Shown: one piece after another, positions 36,603-44,848 of the stretch | Numbering within the stretch: position 1 is the first letter of the stretch | Layout: every line of letters begins with the position of its first letter | Notes under the pieces: generated by a model | What the model was told of the DNA's origin: nothing | What the model saw: the letters and a program-made list of their open reading frames with translations, nothing else | Database searches by the model: none | Made by a program: the position numbers and the translations under genes | Assembly: GCA_004963905.1 (NCBI GenBank) | Contig: SUGL01000019.1 | Span: forward strand, 62,001 to 126,000 | Reading direction: 5' to 3' | Source: Mesorhizobium sp. | GTDB taxonomy: Bacteria; Pseudomonadota; Alphaproteobacteria; Rhizobiales; Rhizobiaceae | DNA length: 64,000 bases

Positions 36603-37403
36603 TCAGCCGGCTAGGGCCAATTGGGACGTGGCAGGCGCAAACGGCCGGATGCTGGTGCCGTCCGTTGTCATGGTGACGAAGCTTGACGGCGGGATCGCCT
36701 GCCACTCGCCGCCTTCGCGGTCGAACGGTTCCGACACGATGCAGCGGCCAGCGCCCCTGGCGAAGGCGCCGGTATAGAGCGTCGGCGCGTGGCCGTCGGT
36801 GGCATAGCGCACGGCGTGGAGCGCCTGCCCATCGGAGAAAGCGGCGGTCAGTTTCAGGGACGGCTCGATGCCAGCGCGGCGCGAGGCGTCCAGCACGCGG
36901 CTGGCGGCGCGCGAGACCGCGCCTTGCGGGTCGGTGGACAGACCCTCGTCGATCATCAGGAGAAAAAAGAGTTCGGAATCGGTCGTCCCTTCGCGCTGGT
37001 CGAAGACTTCGTCGGAGAGCGAATTCTCCAGCGCGCGGCGGATTTTTTCGAAGCCGCCGATCTGGCCGTTGTGCATGAACGACCAGCGGCCGGAGACGAA
37101 GGGATGGCAATTCATGCGGCTGGTGGCGCCGCCGGTCGATGCACGGACATGAGCGAGGAAGAGGCCGGACTTGATCTGCCGGCATAGGCTTTTCAGGTTG
37201 GGATCGGACCAGGCAGGCAGGATGTCGCGATAAAGGCCTGGCTCAAGCCGGTCGCCATACCAGGCGAGGCCGAAGCCGTCGCCATTGGTCGGCGACTTGG
37301 CCTCCTGGGCGCAGTGGCTTTGGACTATCAGCGAGTGGCAGGGCGCGGTGATGATGTCTTCCAGGAAGACCGCTTCACCGAGATAGGCCGCCCACCGGCA
37401 CAT
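36603..37403 (-). CDS. Class II glutamine amidotransferase (YafJ-like), copy 2
   Basis: Paralogue of the neighbouring gene with the same length and all active-site segments kept: MCRWAAYLG (Cys2), NGDGFGLAWYGDRLEPG, LAHVRASTGGATSRMN, FMHNGQIGG and TTDSELF. Differences concentrate on surface positions; two extra Cys (near residues 22 and 74, as CHSL and LCRQ) are unique to this copy. The two genes lie 137 bases apart in the same direction, so copy 2 is the upstream one. The upstream DUF6356-type gene ends 16 bases before its start and may be cotranscribed. Function beyond glutamine hydrolysis unknown. Confidence 0.87.
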   Translation of the reverse strand: MCRWAAYLGEAVFLEDIITAPCHSLIVQSHCAQEAKSPTNGDGFGLAWYGDRLEPGLYRDILPAWSDPNLKSLCRQIKSGLFLAHVRASTGGATSRMNCHPFVSGRWSFMHNGQIGGFEKIRRALENSLSDEVFDQREGTTDSELFFLLMIDEGLSTDPQGAVSRAASRVLDASRRAGIEPSLKLTAAFSDGQALHAVRYATDGHAPTLYTGAFARGAGRCIVSEPFDREGGEWQAIPPSSFVTMTTDGTSIRPFAPATSQLALAG

Positions 37404-37419
37404 CGCATTCCACCATCTA

Positions 37420-37677
37420 TCAGGCGCGGTCCATGAGAGTCCTCGCCGGCTCCTTCACCGCATGCGCGCCTCTGTTGTGCGTACGCTCATAGAGCTCGCG
37501 AACGATTCGGCTCGCGGTAGTTTCGAACAGAAATGGCAAGAAAGCGTGAACGAACGCGGCGCCCGCGGCCATCGACAGGCGGGAACAGAACCAGGCGGCA
37601 AAGGCCATGTGGCCGAAATAGGTCTCGCCCACCTTGGCCGGGTGTGACGTGAAGAGCGCTGTGAGCCGTGTCATCAT
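37420..37677 (-). CDS. Small membrane-associated protein, DUF6356-like
   Basis: An 85-residue protein that resembles the DUF6356 family of alphaproteobacteria: TRLTALFTSHPAKVGETYFGHMAFA, then RLSMAAGAAFVHAFLPFLFETTASRIVRELYER. It has a hydrophobic middle (AAGAAFVHAFLPFLF) that probably inserts into or lies against the membrane. The start ATG 37677 has AGGAGGG at six bases. It is divergent from the Lrp gene; a perfect palindrome sits in the gap. It leads into the class II amidotransferase gene with a 16-base gap. Role unknown. Confidence 0.8.
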   Translation of the reverse strand: MMTRLTALFTSHPAKVGETYFGHMAFAAWFCSRLSMAAGAAFVHAFLPFLFETTASRIVRELYERTHNRGAHAVKEPARTLMDRA

Positions 37678-37773
37678 GGTGATCCCTCCTGCCGGGATGA
37701 GCCCCGATGTCGATCAGCCTGCCATGGGTCGCAGGTTCACAGGTCTCAATTTGTCCTTGTGTTGAAGCTATTT

Positions 37774-37791
37774 TTGGGACATTTGTCCCAA
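37774..37791. promoter_or_regulatory. Perfect palindrome upstream of the Lrp gene, candidate operator
   Basis: TTGGGACATTTGTCCCAA has 8-bp perfect arms about a TT spacer and ends one base before the ATG of the Lrp gene. A second TTGTCC half-like site is at 37751-37756. It is well placed for autoregulation and possibly for control of the divergent operon starting at 37677. Confidence 0.6.
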
Positions 37792-37792
37792 T

Positions 37793-38263
37793 ATGCCCTT
37801 TGAACCCGATGCAATTGATCGAAGACTGCTGGCGGAGCTGCAGCGCGACGGCACGCTTTCCGTCGACCAGTTGTCGGAGCGCGTGGCGCTGTCGCGCAAC
37901 GCCTGCTGGCGTCGCGTCAAGCGGCTGGAGGAGGACGGCGTCATCACCGGGCGCGTGGCGCTGGTCGATGCCGACAAGCTTGGGCTCGGCCTTTCGGTGT
38001 TCATCCTGATCCGTACCTCCAACCACGACCCGGACTGGCTGCAGAAGTTCCGCGCGGCTGCGACCGGCTTTGCCGAGATCACCGGCGTCTACCGGATGTC
38101 CGGCGATCTCGACTATGTGCTGAGGGCCCGCGTCGCCGACGTCAAAGCCTATGACCGGCTCTACCAGCGGCTGATCGCCAAGGTGCCGCTGTCGGACGTC
38201 TCCGCCTCCTTCGTCATGGAAGAGATCAAGGAGACGACCGTGATTCCAGTGGAGTTGCGGTAG
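37793..38263 (+). CDS. Lrp/AsnC-family transcription regulator
   Basis: A 156-residue regulator. N-terminal HTH: IDRRLLAELQRDGTLSVDQL, then SERVALSRNACWRRVKRLEEDG (recognition helix). The C-terminal RAM domain binds amino acids: LGLGLSVFILIRTSNHDP, EITGVYRMSGDLDYVLRARV, ASFVMEEIKETTVIP. All family features are intact. ATG 37793 directly follows a perfect palindrome that is probably its operator. It is divergent from the DUF6356-type gene. The long palindromic repeat downstream likely ends its transcript. Confidence 0.93.
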   Translation: MPFEPDAIDRRLLAELQRDGTLSVDQLSERVALSRNACWRRVKRLEEDGVITGRVALVDADKLGLGLSVFILIRTSNHDPDWLQKFRAAATGFAEITGVYRMSGDLDYVLRARVADVKAYDRLYQRLIAKVPLSDVSASFVMEEIKETTVIPVELR

Positions 38264-38279
38264 GTAGCCAAGGCCTCTC

Positions 38280-38464
38280 AACTTCGTCATCCACGGGCGG
38301 AGCGACGCGTAGCGGAGCGCAGACCCGAGGATCCATTCCGTTACCTCGACCGTAGAATGCAGCGGAGCAGAATTCTGAACCGTCGCAACGCTTGGAAGTC
38401 ACGGAATGGATCCTCGGGTCTACGCGCGTCGCTTCGCTCCTTGCTCCGCCCGTGGATGACGACG
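38280..38464. repeat. Long palindromic repeat, GTCATCCACGGGCGGAGC family, copy 2
   Basis: Outer arms CGTCATCCACGGGCGGAGC and GCTCCGCCCGTGGATGACG are perfect inverses; inside, GACCCGAGGATCCATTCCGT is answered by ACGGAATGGATCCTCGGGTC. It fills most of the 324-bp gap between the Lrp gene and dut, where I see no gene. Copy 1 at 22238-22438 has the same plan with more mismatches. Confidence 0.9.
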
Positions 38465-38587
38465 TGATGGGCGTTCTCGCCAATCGCCGAAGTTGGTGGG
38501 AGGTCATCGTGACGCCTCAAAGAAAGCCTTGGATAGCGTCACGGCCGAGTTGACCGAATCGCCATTCGCGACGATAGGAATGGGCTC

Positions 38588-39073
38588 ATGCGCACCGCTG
38601 TCTATCCTTCCTCCGTCATCGGCCCCACCGTCGGTTTCGTCAGGCTTCCGCACGGCGAAGGCCTGCCGTTGCCGGCCTATGAAAGCATGGGCGCGGCCGG
38701 CATGGACCTGCGCGCCGCGGTGCCGGAAGACCGGCCGCTGCTCATCCTGCCGGGAAAACGCGCGCTGGTGCCGACCGGGCTGATCCTGGAAATCCCTGAA
38801 GGCATGGAAGGCCAGGTGCGGCCTCGTTCCGGCCTCGCCTTCAAGCATGGCCTGACCGTCCTCAACACGCCCGGCACCATCGACAGCGACTATCGCGGCG
38901 AGGTGAAGGTGCTGCTGATCAATCTCGGCGACGAGGATTTCGCGGTGACGCGCGGCATGCGCATCGCCCAGATCGTGTTCGCCGCGATAACGCACGTCGC
39001 CAGCGAGGAGCGCGCGCTCGCCGGAGGAACGACGCGCGGCGCCGGCGGTTTCGGGTCCACCGGCACCGCCTGA
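38588..39073 (+). CDS. dut: Deoxyuridine 5'-triphosphate nucleotidohydrolase (dUTPase)
   Basis: Hydrolyses dUTP to dUMP, keeping uracil out of DNA and feeding thymidylate synthesis. The 161-residue protein carries the five trimeric dUTPase motifs: [12 protein letters not shown] (1), [12 protein letters not shown] (2), [18 protein letters not shown] (3), [11 protein letters not shown] (4) and the C-terminal [10 protein letters not shown] (5). The ATG at 38588 follows an AGGAAT seven bases upstream; the first nine residues precede a strand that begins [13 protein letters not shown]. The gene directly abuts the HAD phosphatase gene (TGA then ATG), so the two are translationally coupled. Confidence 0.96.
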   Translation: MRTAVYPSSVIGPTVGFVRLPHGEGLPLPAYESMGAAGMDLRAAVPEDRPLLILPGKRALVPTGLILEIPEGMEGQVRPRSGLAFKHGLTVLNTPGTIDSDYRGEVKVLLINLGDEDFAVTRGMRIAQIVFAAITHVASEERALAGGTTRGAGGFGSTGTA

Positions 39074-39733
39074 ATGCAAGCTCCAAAACTGGTCATCTTC
39101 GACTGCGACGGGGTACTGGTCGACACCGAGAACCTTGCCAACAAACGCCTCGCGGAATGGCTTTCCGAGGCCGGCTTTCAAACCACATTCGAATATTGCC
39201 GCAAGCACTTTTCCGGCCGCAGCATGGTCTCGGTGCAGAAGGAGATCGAAGCGGCGACCGAGGTCAGGCTCGGCGCCGACTTCGTCGAGCGCTGGAATGC
39301 CGGCCTGCCGGACCTGTTCGCGCATGGCGTCGAGGCGATTCCTAACGTCCGCGACTTCATCGACAAGGTAAGCGCCGCCGGCATCGCTTACTGCGTCGCC
39401 TCCTCGGCGCGGGTCTCGAAGATGCATATCACGCTCGGCCAGACCGGACTTTTGCCGCTGTTCGAGCACGCCATGTTCTCCTCCACCATGGTCGGACGCG
39501 GCAAGCCGTTCCCCGACCTCTTCCTTCATGCCGCCAAGACGATGGGCTTCGCGCCGGCCGACTGCATCGTCATCGAGGACAGCGTCGCCGGCACGCAGGC
39601 CGGCATTGCCGCCGGCATGCGCGTGTTCTCCTATCATGCGGATCCATTCTCCGACCCAGACGGCCTCGCCGCGGCCGGCGGCATCCTCTTCGACGACATG
39701 CGCGAACTGGCGGAGCTGGTGCCGATCCCCTGA
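39074..39733 (+). CDS. HAD-superfamily phosphatase, beta-phosphoglucomutase/phosphoglycolate phosphatase-like
   Basis: A 219-residue HAD hydrolase. Motif I is VIFDCDGVLVDTEN (nucleophile Asp11), motif II AYCVASSARVSK (Ser), motif III with Lys in GRGKPFPDLFLHAAKTMG and motif IV VIEDSVAGTQAGIAAGM (Asp pair region). The alpha-helical cap of class I (residues about 18-85) places it with sugar-phosphate or phosphoglycolate phosphatases. It starts immediately after the dut stop codon, so it may work with nucleotide clean-up, though a sugar phosphate is as likely. Confidence 0.9.
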   Translation: MQAPKLVIFDCDGVLVDTENLANKRLAEWLSEAGFQTTFEYCRKHFSGRSMVSVQKEIEAATEVRLGADFVERWNAGLPDLFAHGVEAIPNVRDFIDKVSAAGIAYCVASSARVSKMHITLGQTGLLPLFEHAMFSSTMVGRGKPFPDLFLHAAKTMGFAPADCIVIEDSVAGTQAGIAAGMRVFSYHADPFSDPDGLAAAGGILFDDMRELAELVPIP

Positions 39734-39765
39734 TCGCGTTCCGGCTGTGCGCCGCAAAATTCCGT

Positions 39766-39870
39766 GCCAGACCAGCCCATCGTTTCACGGAAACGCCGAG
39801 CTGCTCTGGCTATTCTTTTTACGCAATTCCGGACGGAAAACCGCTTCACACTTTTCCTGGAATTGCTCTA
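39766..39870. repeat. Bipartite palindromic repeat, copy B
   Basis: First hairpin: GCCAGACCAGC (39766 on) against GCTGCTCTGGC with TTTCACGGAA in the loop. Second hairpin: ACGCAATTCCGGACGGAAAA...TTTTCCTGGAATTGC at 39821-39867. The same two-part order occurs at 43528-43633. It lies between the HAD gene and the secreted unknown. Confidence 0.85.
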
Positions 39871-39898
39871 GCGTGAGCGCCTTCGAGGGGCGCTTTCC

Positions 39899-40753
39899 AT
39901 GACTTCCGTATTATCCCGTCTCGTGCTTGCGTGCATGCTGCTGCCGTGCCTGTGGATGGCGGCGGACGCGCAAGCCGTCAGCTTTCCGGAGCTGAACAGC
40001 GCCGTCCCCGGCCATCAGGACGTCACCTATCTCGACCTTGCCAGGATGGTCTTTCCCGATCTGGCGGCAGGCGCCAACGGCTTCTACGACGGCACCGCGC
40101 CGATCGAGATGCGCCATATCGCCGGCGCCGACGATGGCGGCTCGCCGCCTGCGACCACCAGCCTGTCCAATGCCGAAGTGCTCGCCGTCAAGGCCGCCGG
40201 CAGGGACCGGTTGGCAATGCTTTACGATCTCGGCTACGGCTCCGACAGCGCCGAGGGCTTTGCCGTTCTGGCTCTCTACGACCTGACGGGCAAGCCGAGG
40301 CTGCTCGATGCCGCGAATGTCGCCGTCGACAGGAACACCTCTTTTCACGAACCCCGCAAGGTTTCGATCGCCGCCGGCGACGATGCCATCGTCACCATGA
40401 GCACCCATTTCAACTCGAACCAGGGCTATGCCGGCACGATGCTGATCATGGTCCGCAACGACCGCTTCCAACTGATCGACGCGATCTATACGTTCGACGA
40501 AAATTACTGCGCCTACAGGCGCACGCAGAAGCTAGCCTTCCGGAGCCTCGGCGGCCACAAGCCTTATGCGCCCATCAAGATCACAGTGACGGACGCGACG
40601 GTTCCGAGCGAGGAAAGCTGCAACGAGGCGCCGCCAAAAGCCACCTCTCATGACATTTCCGTCACCTATCATTGGGACAAGGCCAAGTCGCGCTACGTCA
40701 AGAATTCCGACGCCTTCGAGAAATTGTCAGCAGAAAACGAGAAACGCTTCTGA
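39899..40753 (+). CDS. Secreted protein of unknown function
   Basis: A 284-residue protein with a clear signal peptide (LVLACMLLPCLWMAADAQA). After it comes a globular domain with mixed strands: PGHQDVTYLDLARMVFPDLAAG, a loop with PPATTSLSN, YDLGYGSDSAEGFAVLALYDL and FNSNQGYAGTMLIMV; two Cys (NYC, ESC) in the last third may form a disulfide. I recognise no family with confidence. ATG 39899 follows a GGGGCG at 12 bases, weak as a ribosome site. It stands alone between a repeat and the PEP-mutase-like gene, and is likely periplasmic or surface-exposed. Confidence 0.75.
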   Translation: MTSVLSRLVLACMLLPCLWMAADAQAVSFPELNSAVPGHQDVTYLDLARMVFPDLAAGANGFYDGTAPIEMRHIAGADDGGSPPATTSLSNAEVLAVKAAGRDRLAMLYDLGYGSDSAEGFAVLALYDLTGKPRLLDAANVAVDRNTSFHEPRKVSIAAGDDAIVTMSTHFNSNQGYAGTMLIMVRNDRFQLIDAIYTFDENYCAYRRTQKLAFRSLGGHKPYAPIKITVTDATVPSEESCNEAPPKATSHDISVTYHWDKAKSRYVKNSDAFEKLSAENEKRF

Positions 40754-40833
40754 ACGAAACGCATTCATTTGCCCGGCCCCTGCCTGCGCGGTAGATTTCC
40801 CCTCACAACCCCGATCACGATTGAGGAGCCGCC

Positions 40834-41640
40834 ATGGACAAGGGCAAGATTTTTCGCGATCTGCATGCCTCCACTTTCGTCATGCCCAACCCCTGGGATG
40901 TCGGCACGACGAAGCTTCTGACCTCATTCGGCTTCAAGGCGCTGGCCACGACCAGCGCCGGTTTCGCCTTCTCGCGCGGCCTGCCTGACGGCGCCGTGAC
41001 GTTCGAGGCCATGATCCACCATTGCCGCGAGGTGACGGCGGCGACAGAGCTGCCGGTTTCGGCCGATCTCGAACGCGGCAAGGGCGACAGCCCCGAGCAG
41101 GCGGCCGAGACCATCTTCGCGGCCGAGGCCGCCGGCCTTGCCGGCTGCTCGATCGAGGACCATACCGGCGACCCCGACAATCCGATCTATGAATTCTCGC
41201 ATGCCGTCGAACGCGTCGCCGCGGCCGTCGAGGCGGCTCGGGCGCTCAAGCACGATTTCGTCTTCACCGCGCGGGCCGAAAACTTCCTGTGGGGCAAGAC
41301 CGATCTCGACGACACGATCAAGCGGCTGCAGGCGTTCGAGAAGGCGGGCGCGGACGTGCTCTATGCGCCGGGTCTGGGCGATGTCGACATGGTGCGGACC
41401 GTGTGTTCGGCGGTGACCAAGCCCATCAACATCATGGCGCGGCCCGGCTTCACCGTCGCCGACCTTGCCATGGCCGGCGTCAAACGCATCTCGCTCGGGC
41501 CATGGCTGACGAACTTCGCCTATGGCATGCTGGAAACGGCGGCACGCGAAATCCAGCAGGACGGCACTTTCGGTTTTACCCGCGCGGCCATGCCGTTCGG
41601 CAAGCTGCAGGCGCTGTTTCGCGAGGGTGGGGCCGAATAG
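40834..41640 (+). CDS. PEP mutase/isocitrate lyase-superfamily protein
   Basis: A 268-residue alpha/beta-barrel protein of the phosphoenolpyruvate mutase/isocitrate lyase superfamily. N-terminal FRDLHASTFVMPNPWDVGT is typical for the group, as are LPVSADLERGKG (a metal-binding Asp), AGCSIEDHTGDPD (Glu, Asp) and FVFTARAENFLWG. The isocitrate lyase KKCGH motif is absent. Possible activities include carboxyphosphonoenolpyruvate-type or oxaloacetate-type lyases; not decided by sequence. ATG 40834 has a GAGGAG eight bases upstream. Monocistronic by position; a membrane protein gene converges on it. Confidence 0.88.
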   Translation: MDKGKIFRDLHASTFVMPNPWDVGTTKLLTSFGFKALATTSAGFAFSRGLPDGAVTFEAMIHHCREVTAATELPVSADLERGKGDSPEQAAETIFAAEAAGLAGCSIEDHTGDPDNPIYEFSHAVERVAAAVEAARALKHDFVFTARAENFLWGKTDLDDTIKRLQAFEKAGADVLYAPGLGDVDMVRTVCSAVTKPINIMARPGFTVADLAMAGVKRISLGPWLTNFAYGMLETAAREIQQDGTFGFTRAAMPFGKLQALFREGGAE

Positions 41641-41641
41641 G

Positions 41642-42337
41642 TCAGACCCGTTCGCGCGCGGACACAGCCTTGTGCAGATGCACCATCATGGCGGCGGCAA
41701 AGAGCGGCGTCAAAAGGTTGAGCAGCGGCACGGCAAGGAAGACGGCGATGACCAGCCCGGCCAGGAACACCGTGCCGGCATATTTGCGGCGCAGCGCCTT
41801 GGCTTCGGCCTCGTGGCGGAAGCGCATGGCGGCGAATTCGAAGAACTCTCGCCCTAGCAGATAGCCGTTGACGATAAAGAAGGCGGCGATGTTGATGCCC
41901 GGCACCAGGAGCAGCAGCAGGGCGACGACGTTGCCGATGATGACGACGCCGAAGAATTTGACTGCCAGCACCAGCGAATGCAGCGCCGGCACGGCACGTC
42001 CGGGCGGATCGTTCGGGTAATCGGTGCGCTCGACCACTTCGGCGACATCGTCGAGGAACAGGCCGGCAATGATTGCCGTCACCGGCGCGATGAGCAGCGC
42101 CATCCCGACCGCCAGGACGATGCCGGCGATGATGGCACTCAGCCAACCTGCCCATGACGGCAGGCCGGGCACAAATGTCTGCAGCCACGGCCAGGCCAGC
42201 CACTCGAGCAGGCTCTCGATGCCGAACCACAGCGCCACCAGCGCCAGCAAGGTCAATCCAAGCGTCTTCAGGAAGACGGAGCGGAATTCAGGCGAGAAGA
42301 GCCGGCTGGCGGCGGCGCGGGCAGCGTCTGGGATCAC
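41642..42337 (-). CDS. EI24/CysZ-like integral membrane protein
   Basis: A membrane protein of 231 residues with about four to six spans (TLGLTLLALVALWFGIESLL, LSAIIAGIVLAVGMALLIAP, VVIIGNVVALLLLLVPGINI, VFLAGLVIAVFLAVPLL). The sequence matches the EI24/CysZ family, whose E. coli member imports sulfate. The motif VNGYLLGREFFEFAAMR is family-like. I start it at the GTG at 42337 because the residues after it (IPDAARAAASRLFSPEFRSV) align with the usual N terminus; the frame extends to 42403, one base from the next stop, and that longer start cannot be excluded. Confidence 0.8.
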   Translation of the reverse strand: MIPDAARAAASRLFSPEFRSVFLKTLGLTLLALVALWFGIESLLEWLAWPWLQTFVPGLPSWAGWLSAIIAGIVLAVGMALLIAPVTAIIAGLFLDDVAEVVERTDYPNDPPGRAVPALHSLVLAVKFFGVVIIGNVVALLLLLVPGINIAAFFIVNGYLLGREFFEFAAMRFRHEAEAKALRRKYAGTVFLAGLVIAVFLAVPLLNLLTPLFAAAMMVHLHKAVSARERV

Positions 42338-42403
42338 GGCAGGTCCAAAGCCCTTATCGAGGAGCGACGCTCCCGAGATAGGCGGGGTTGTCGCCCGGCG
42401 CAA

Positions 42404-43306
42404 CTATTGCGCAAGCCTGGTCTGACGGGCGGGAATGGTCATGGCGGCGACGCCGACGACGACGAAGGCCATGCCAAGCCAGGCCGTTGGCCCGAGGCTT
42501 TCGCCGAGAAAGACGGCGCCGATGCCGACGCCGATCGGCACGCGCAGATAGGCCTGCGAGGTGGTGCCGACCGAGCCCAGCGTGTGGATGAGCCGGAAGA
42601 AGATCGAGAAGGCGAGCGCGGTCGAGAAGATCGAAAGCCCGAAGAGCGCCTGGATCGACGCCGTCGATGGCGTCAATGCCCAGGGCCGGTCGAAGACGAG
42701 GCTCAAGGGAATCAGGACCGCGGCGCCGCAGATCATCGAGCCGGCGGCCGACACCATCGGGTCGAGCCCCCTAAAATTGCGCCCGAAAATGGCGGCGCCC
42801 GCATAGCTGACGGTAGCCGCGATGACGGCAAGCTGCGCCCAGAGCTGATGGCCGAGGCCGCCAAGCGCCTCGGTGCCGACGATGAGGCAAATACCGGCGA
42901 TGCCGGCACCGACGCCGACCAACTTGCGCAGCGTCACCGGCTCGTGACGCGTGATCAGCGCGGTCAACAGAAAGGTGAAGATCGGCGACGTCGCGTTGAG
43001 GATGGTGGCAAGGCCGGCGTCGATCGAGCGTTCGGCAGCGGCGATCAGCGTGAAAGGAATGACGCTGTTGAGGCAGGCCTGGAACATGAAGCGGCGCCAG
43101 TTCACCGCATCCCGCGGCATGGCGAGGCCGCGCCAGCGGATGAGGCCAAGCAGAATGGCGCCCGCGATCAACGTGCGGCCGGCGATGAAGGTCACCGGCG
43201 GGATCGTCTCGACGCCGATCTTGATGAAAGTGTAGGAGGAACCCCACAATACCGCCAGCACGGCCAGCAGCGCCAGTTCGGTGGTCATCCCCGTCTTTTC
43301 GGACAT
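42404..43306 (-). CDS. EamA/DMT-family transporter
   Basis: A 300-residue inner-membrane transporter with ten spans in two EamA repeats: LALLAVLAVLWGSSYTFIKIG opens the first, and LWAQLAVIAATVSYAGAAIFG opens the second. RAY-type loop residues and a closing GMAFVVVGVAAMTIPAR are typical. Start at 43306 (MSEKTG) is chosen by the family N terminus; a second ATG at 43288 is the alternative. The frame stays open far upstream to 44875 but that part mirrors the adenosine kinase gene and is not coding. Its stop lies against the long start of the CysZ-like frame, suggesting the two genes are transcribed together. Confidence 0.88.
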   Translation of the reverse strand: MSEKTGMTTELALLAVLAVLWGSSYTFIKIGVETIPPVTFIAGRTLIAGAILLGLIRWRGLAMPRDAVNWRRFMFQACLNSVIPFTLIAAAERSIDAGLATILNATSPIFTFLLTALITRHEPVTLRKLVGVGAGIAGICLIVGTEALGGLGHQLWAQLAVIAATVSYAGAAIFGRNFRGLDPMVSAAGSMICGAAVLIPLSLVFDRPWALTPSTASIQALFGLSIFSTALAFSIFFRLIHTLGSVGTTSQAYLRVPIGVGIGAVFLGESLGPTAWLGMAFVVVGVAAMTIPARQTRLAQ

Positions 43307-43527
43307 TTTATGGTTCGTGCCTTCAGCCTGTTGCCGGAAACCATCCGCTTCTAGCTTACGGCGCGGCGGAAATGTTTCGATGACGGTGAAACCATAGCTG
43401 CGAGCCACGCAACTGTTATGAGCCAGTTCGACGCGAATGCTGCCGCAGCCGACGAACAATCGCGGCCAAGGTCGGCACGATGCAAAGCGACGCCGATTTT
43501 CGGGGTAGGCAAAGCGGCTGCAAGCGG

Positions 43528-43633
43528 TTAGAGCAGTCCAGCGTTCCACGGAATCGCTGGACCGCTCTAACCATTTGTTTTCACGCAATTCCGGACGGAA
43601 AACCGCTGCACACTTTTCCTGGAATTGCTCTAG
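43528..43633. repeat. Bipartite palindromic repeat, copy C
   Basis: First hairpin TTAGAGCAGTCCAGCG (43528 on) with CGCTGGACCGCTCTAA, loop TTCCACGGAAT. Second hairpin ACGCAATTCCGGACGGAAAA...TTTTCCTGGAATTGC at 43583-43628. Sits 55 bases before the adenosine kinase start within the 381-bp gap 43307-43687; the rest of that gap holds nothing I recognise. Confidence 0.88.
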
Positions 43634-43687
43634 ACCCGCGCCCGGCCGGCATGGCAGAAAGCCGGTGGGTCGTTGGCGGAGACATTG

Positions 43688-44680
43688 ATGCCGAAATATG
43701 ACGTGCTTTGCATCGGCAATGCCATTGTCGACATCATCGCGCAGTGCGACGAGGCCTTTCTCGAAACCAACGGCATCATCAAGGGCGCGATGAACCTCAT
43801 CGACACCAGGCGCGCCGAGCTGCTCTATGCCCGCATGGGACCGGCGATCGAGGCTTCGGGCGGCAGCGCCGGCAACACGGCGGCGGGCGTGGCGAGCTTC
43901 GGCGGCCGCGCCGCCTTCTTCGGCAAGGTGTCGAACGACGCGCTCGGCGACATCTACACCCACGATATCCACGCTCAGGGCGTGGCCTTCGACACCAAGC
44001 CGCTCAAGGGCGAGCCGCCGACGGCGCGCTCGATGATCTTCGTCACGCCCGACGGCGAGCGCTCGATGAACACCTATCTCGGCGCCTGCGTCGAGCTCGG
44101 ACCGGAAGACGTCGAGGCCGACAAGGCCGCGGGTGCCAAGGTCACCTATTTCGAGGGTTATCTGTGGGATCCGCCGCGCGCCAAGGAGGCGATCCGGCAG
44201 ACCGCGAGGCTGGCGCATGCGGCCGGGCGCGAAGTGTCGATGACGCTGTCGGATTCCTTCTGCGTCGACCGCTACCGCGACGAGTTCCTCGAACTGATGC
44301 GGTCGGGCACGGTCGACATCGTTTTCGCCAACAGCCACGAGATCAAATCGCTCTACCAGACCTCTTCGTTCGAGGACGCGCTGGCGGCGATACGCAAGGA
44401 CTGCAAGATCGCCGCCGTCACCCGCTCGGAAAAGGGTTCGGTGATCGTGCGCGGCGACGAGACGGTGACCATCGAGGCGACGAAGATCAAGGAACTGGTC
44501 GACACGACCGGCGCGGGCGACCTCTATGCCGCCGGCTTCCTCTACGGCTACACGACCGGGCGCAGTCTGCAGGATTGCGGCGATCTCGGCTCGCTGGCGG
44601 CCGGGCTGGTGATCCAGCAGATCGGCCCGCGGCCACGCCAGAATCTGCGCCGCGAGGCGGAACAGGCCGGGCTGCTGTAG
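43688..44680 (+). CDS. Adenosine kinase-like PfkB-family kinase
   Basis: A 330-residue PfkB-family kinase of the bacterial adenosine kinase type, phosphorylating adenosine or a related nucleoside or sugar. N-terminal YDVLCIGNAIVDIIAQCDEAF is characteristic; the substrate GG is in SGGSAGNTAAGVASFGG and the catalytic anion hole with the base Asp is VDTTGAGDLYAAGFLYG. ANSHEIKSLY and SEKGSVIV are other family segments. ATG 43688 follows a GGAG at ten bases; the upstream TTG 43673 is less likely. It is monocistronic and flanked by two repeat elements. Confidence 0.9.
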   Translation: MPKYDVLCIGNAIVDIIAQCDEAFLETNGIIKGAMNLIDTRRAELLYARMGPAIEASGGSAGNTAAGVASFGGRAAFFGKVSNDALGDIYTHDIHAQGVAFDTKPLKGEPPTARSMIFVTPDGERSMNTYLGACVELGPEDVEADKAAGAKVTYFEGYLWDPPRAKEAIRQTARLAHAAGREVSMTLSDSFCVDRYRDEFLELMRSGTVDIVFANSHEIKSLYQTSSFEDALAAIRKDCKIAAVTRSEKGSVIVRGDETVTIEATKIKELVDTTGAGDLYAAGFLYGYTTGRSLQDCGDLGSLAAGLVIQQIGPRPRQNLRREAEQAGLL

Positions 44681-44689
44681 CGCCCCCTT

Positions 44690-44848
44690 TACCTCTCCCC
44701 CTGTGGGAGAGGTCGGATTGCCCCGAATTGCTCTTCGCAATTCGGTTGGCAATCCGGGTGAGGGGTAAGCTGGCGCCAAGCTGGAGCACCCCTCATCCGT
44801 CTCGGCGCTGCGCGCCGATCCACCTTCTCCCACAAGGGGAGAAGGAAA
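44690..44848 (+). repeat. Palindromic intergenic repeat, copy 8
   Basis: Same order and orientation as copy 2: CTCTCCCCCTGTGGGAGAG, the middle GAATTGCTCTTCGCAATTCG, GGCAATCCGGGTGAGGGGT, CACCCCTCATCCGTCTCGG and CTTCTCCCACAAGGGGAGAAG. Together with about 220 bp of unassigned sequence it fills the 390-bp gap 44681-45070, which also holds a 21-codon Cys-rich ORF (44951-45016) of doubtful status. Confidence 0.85.
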
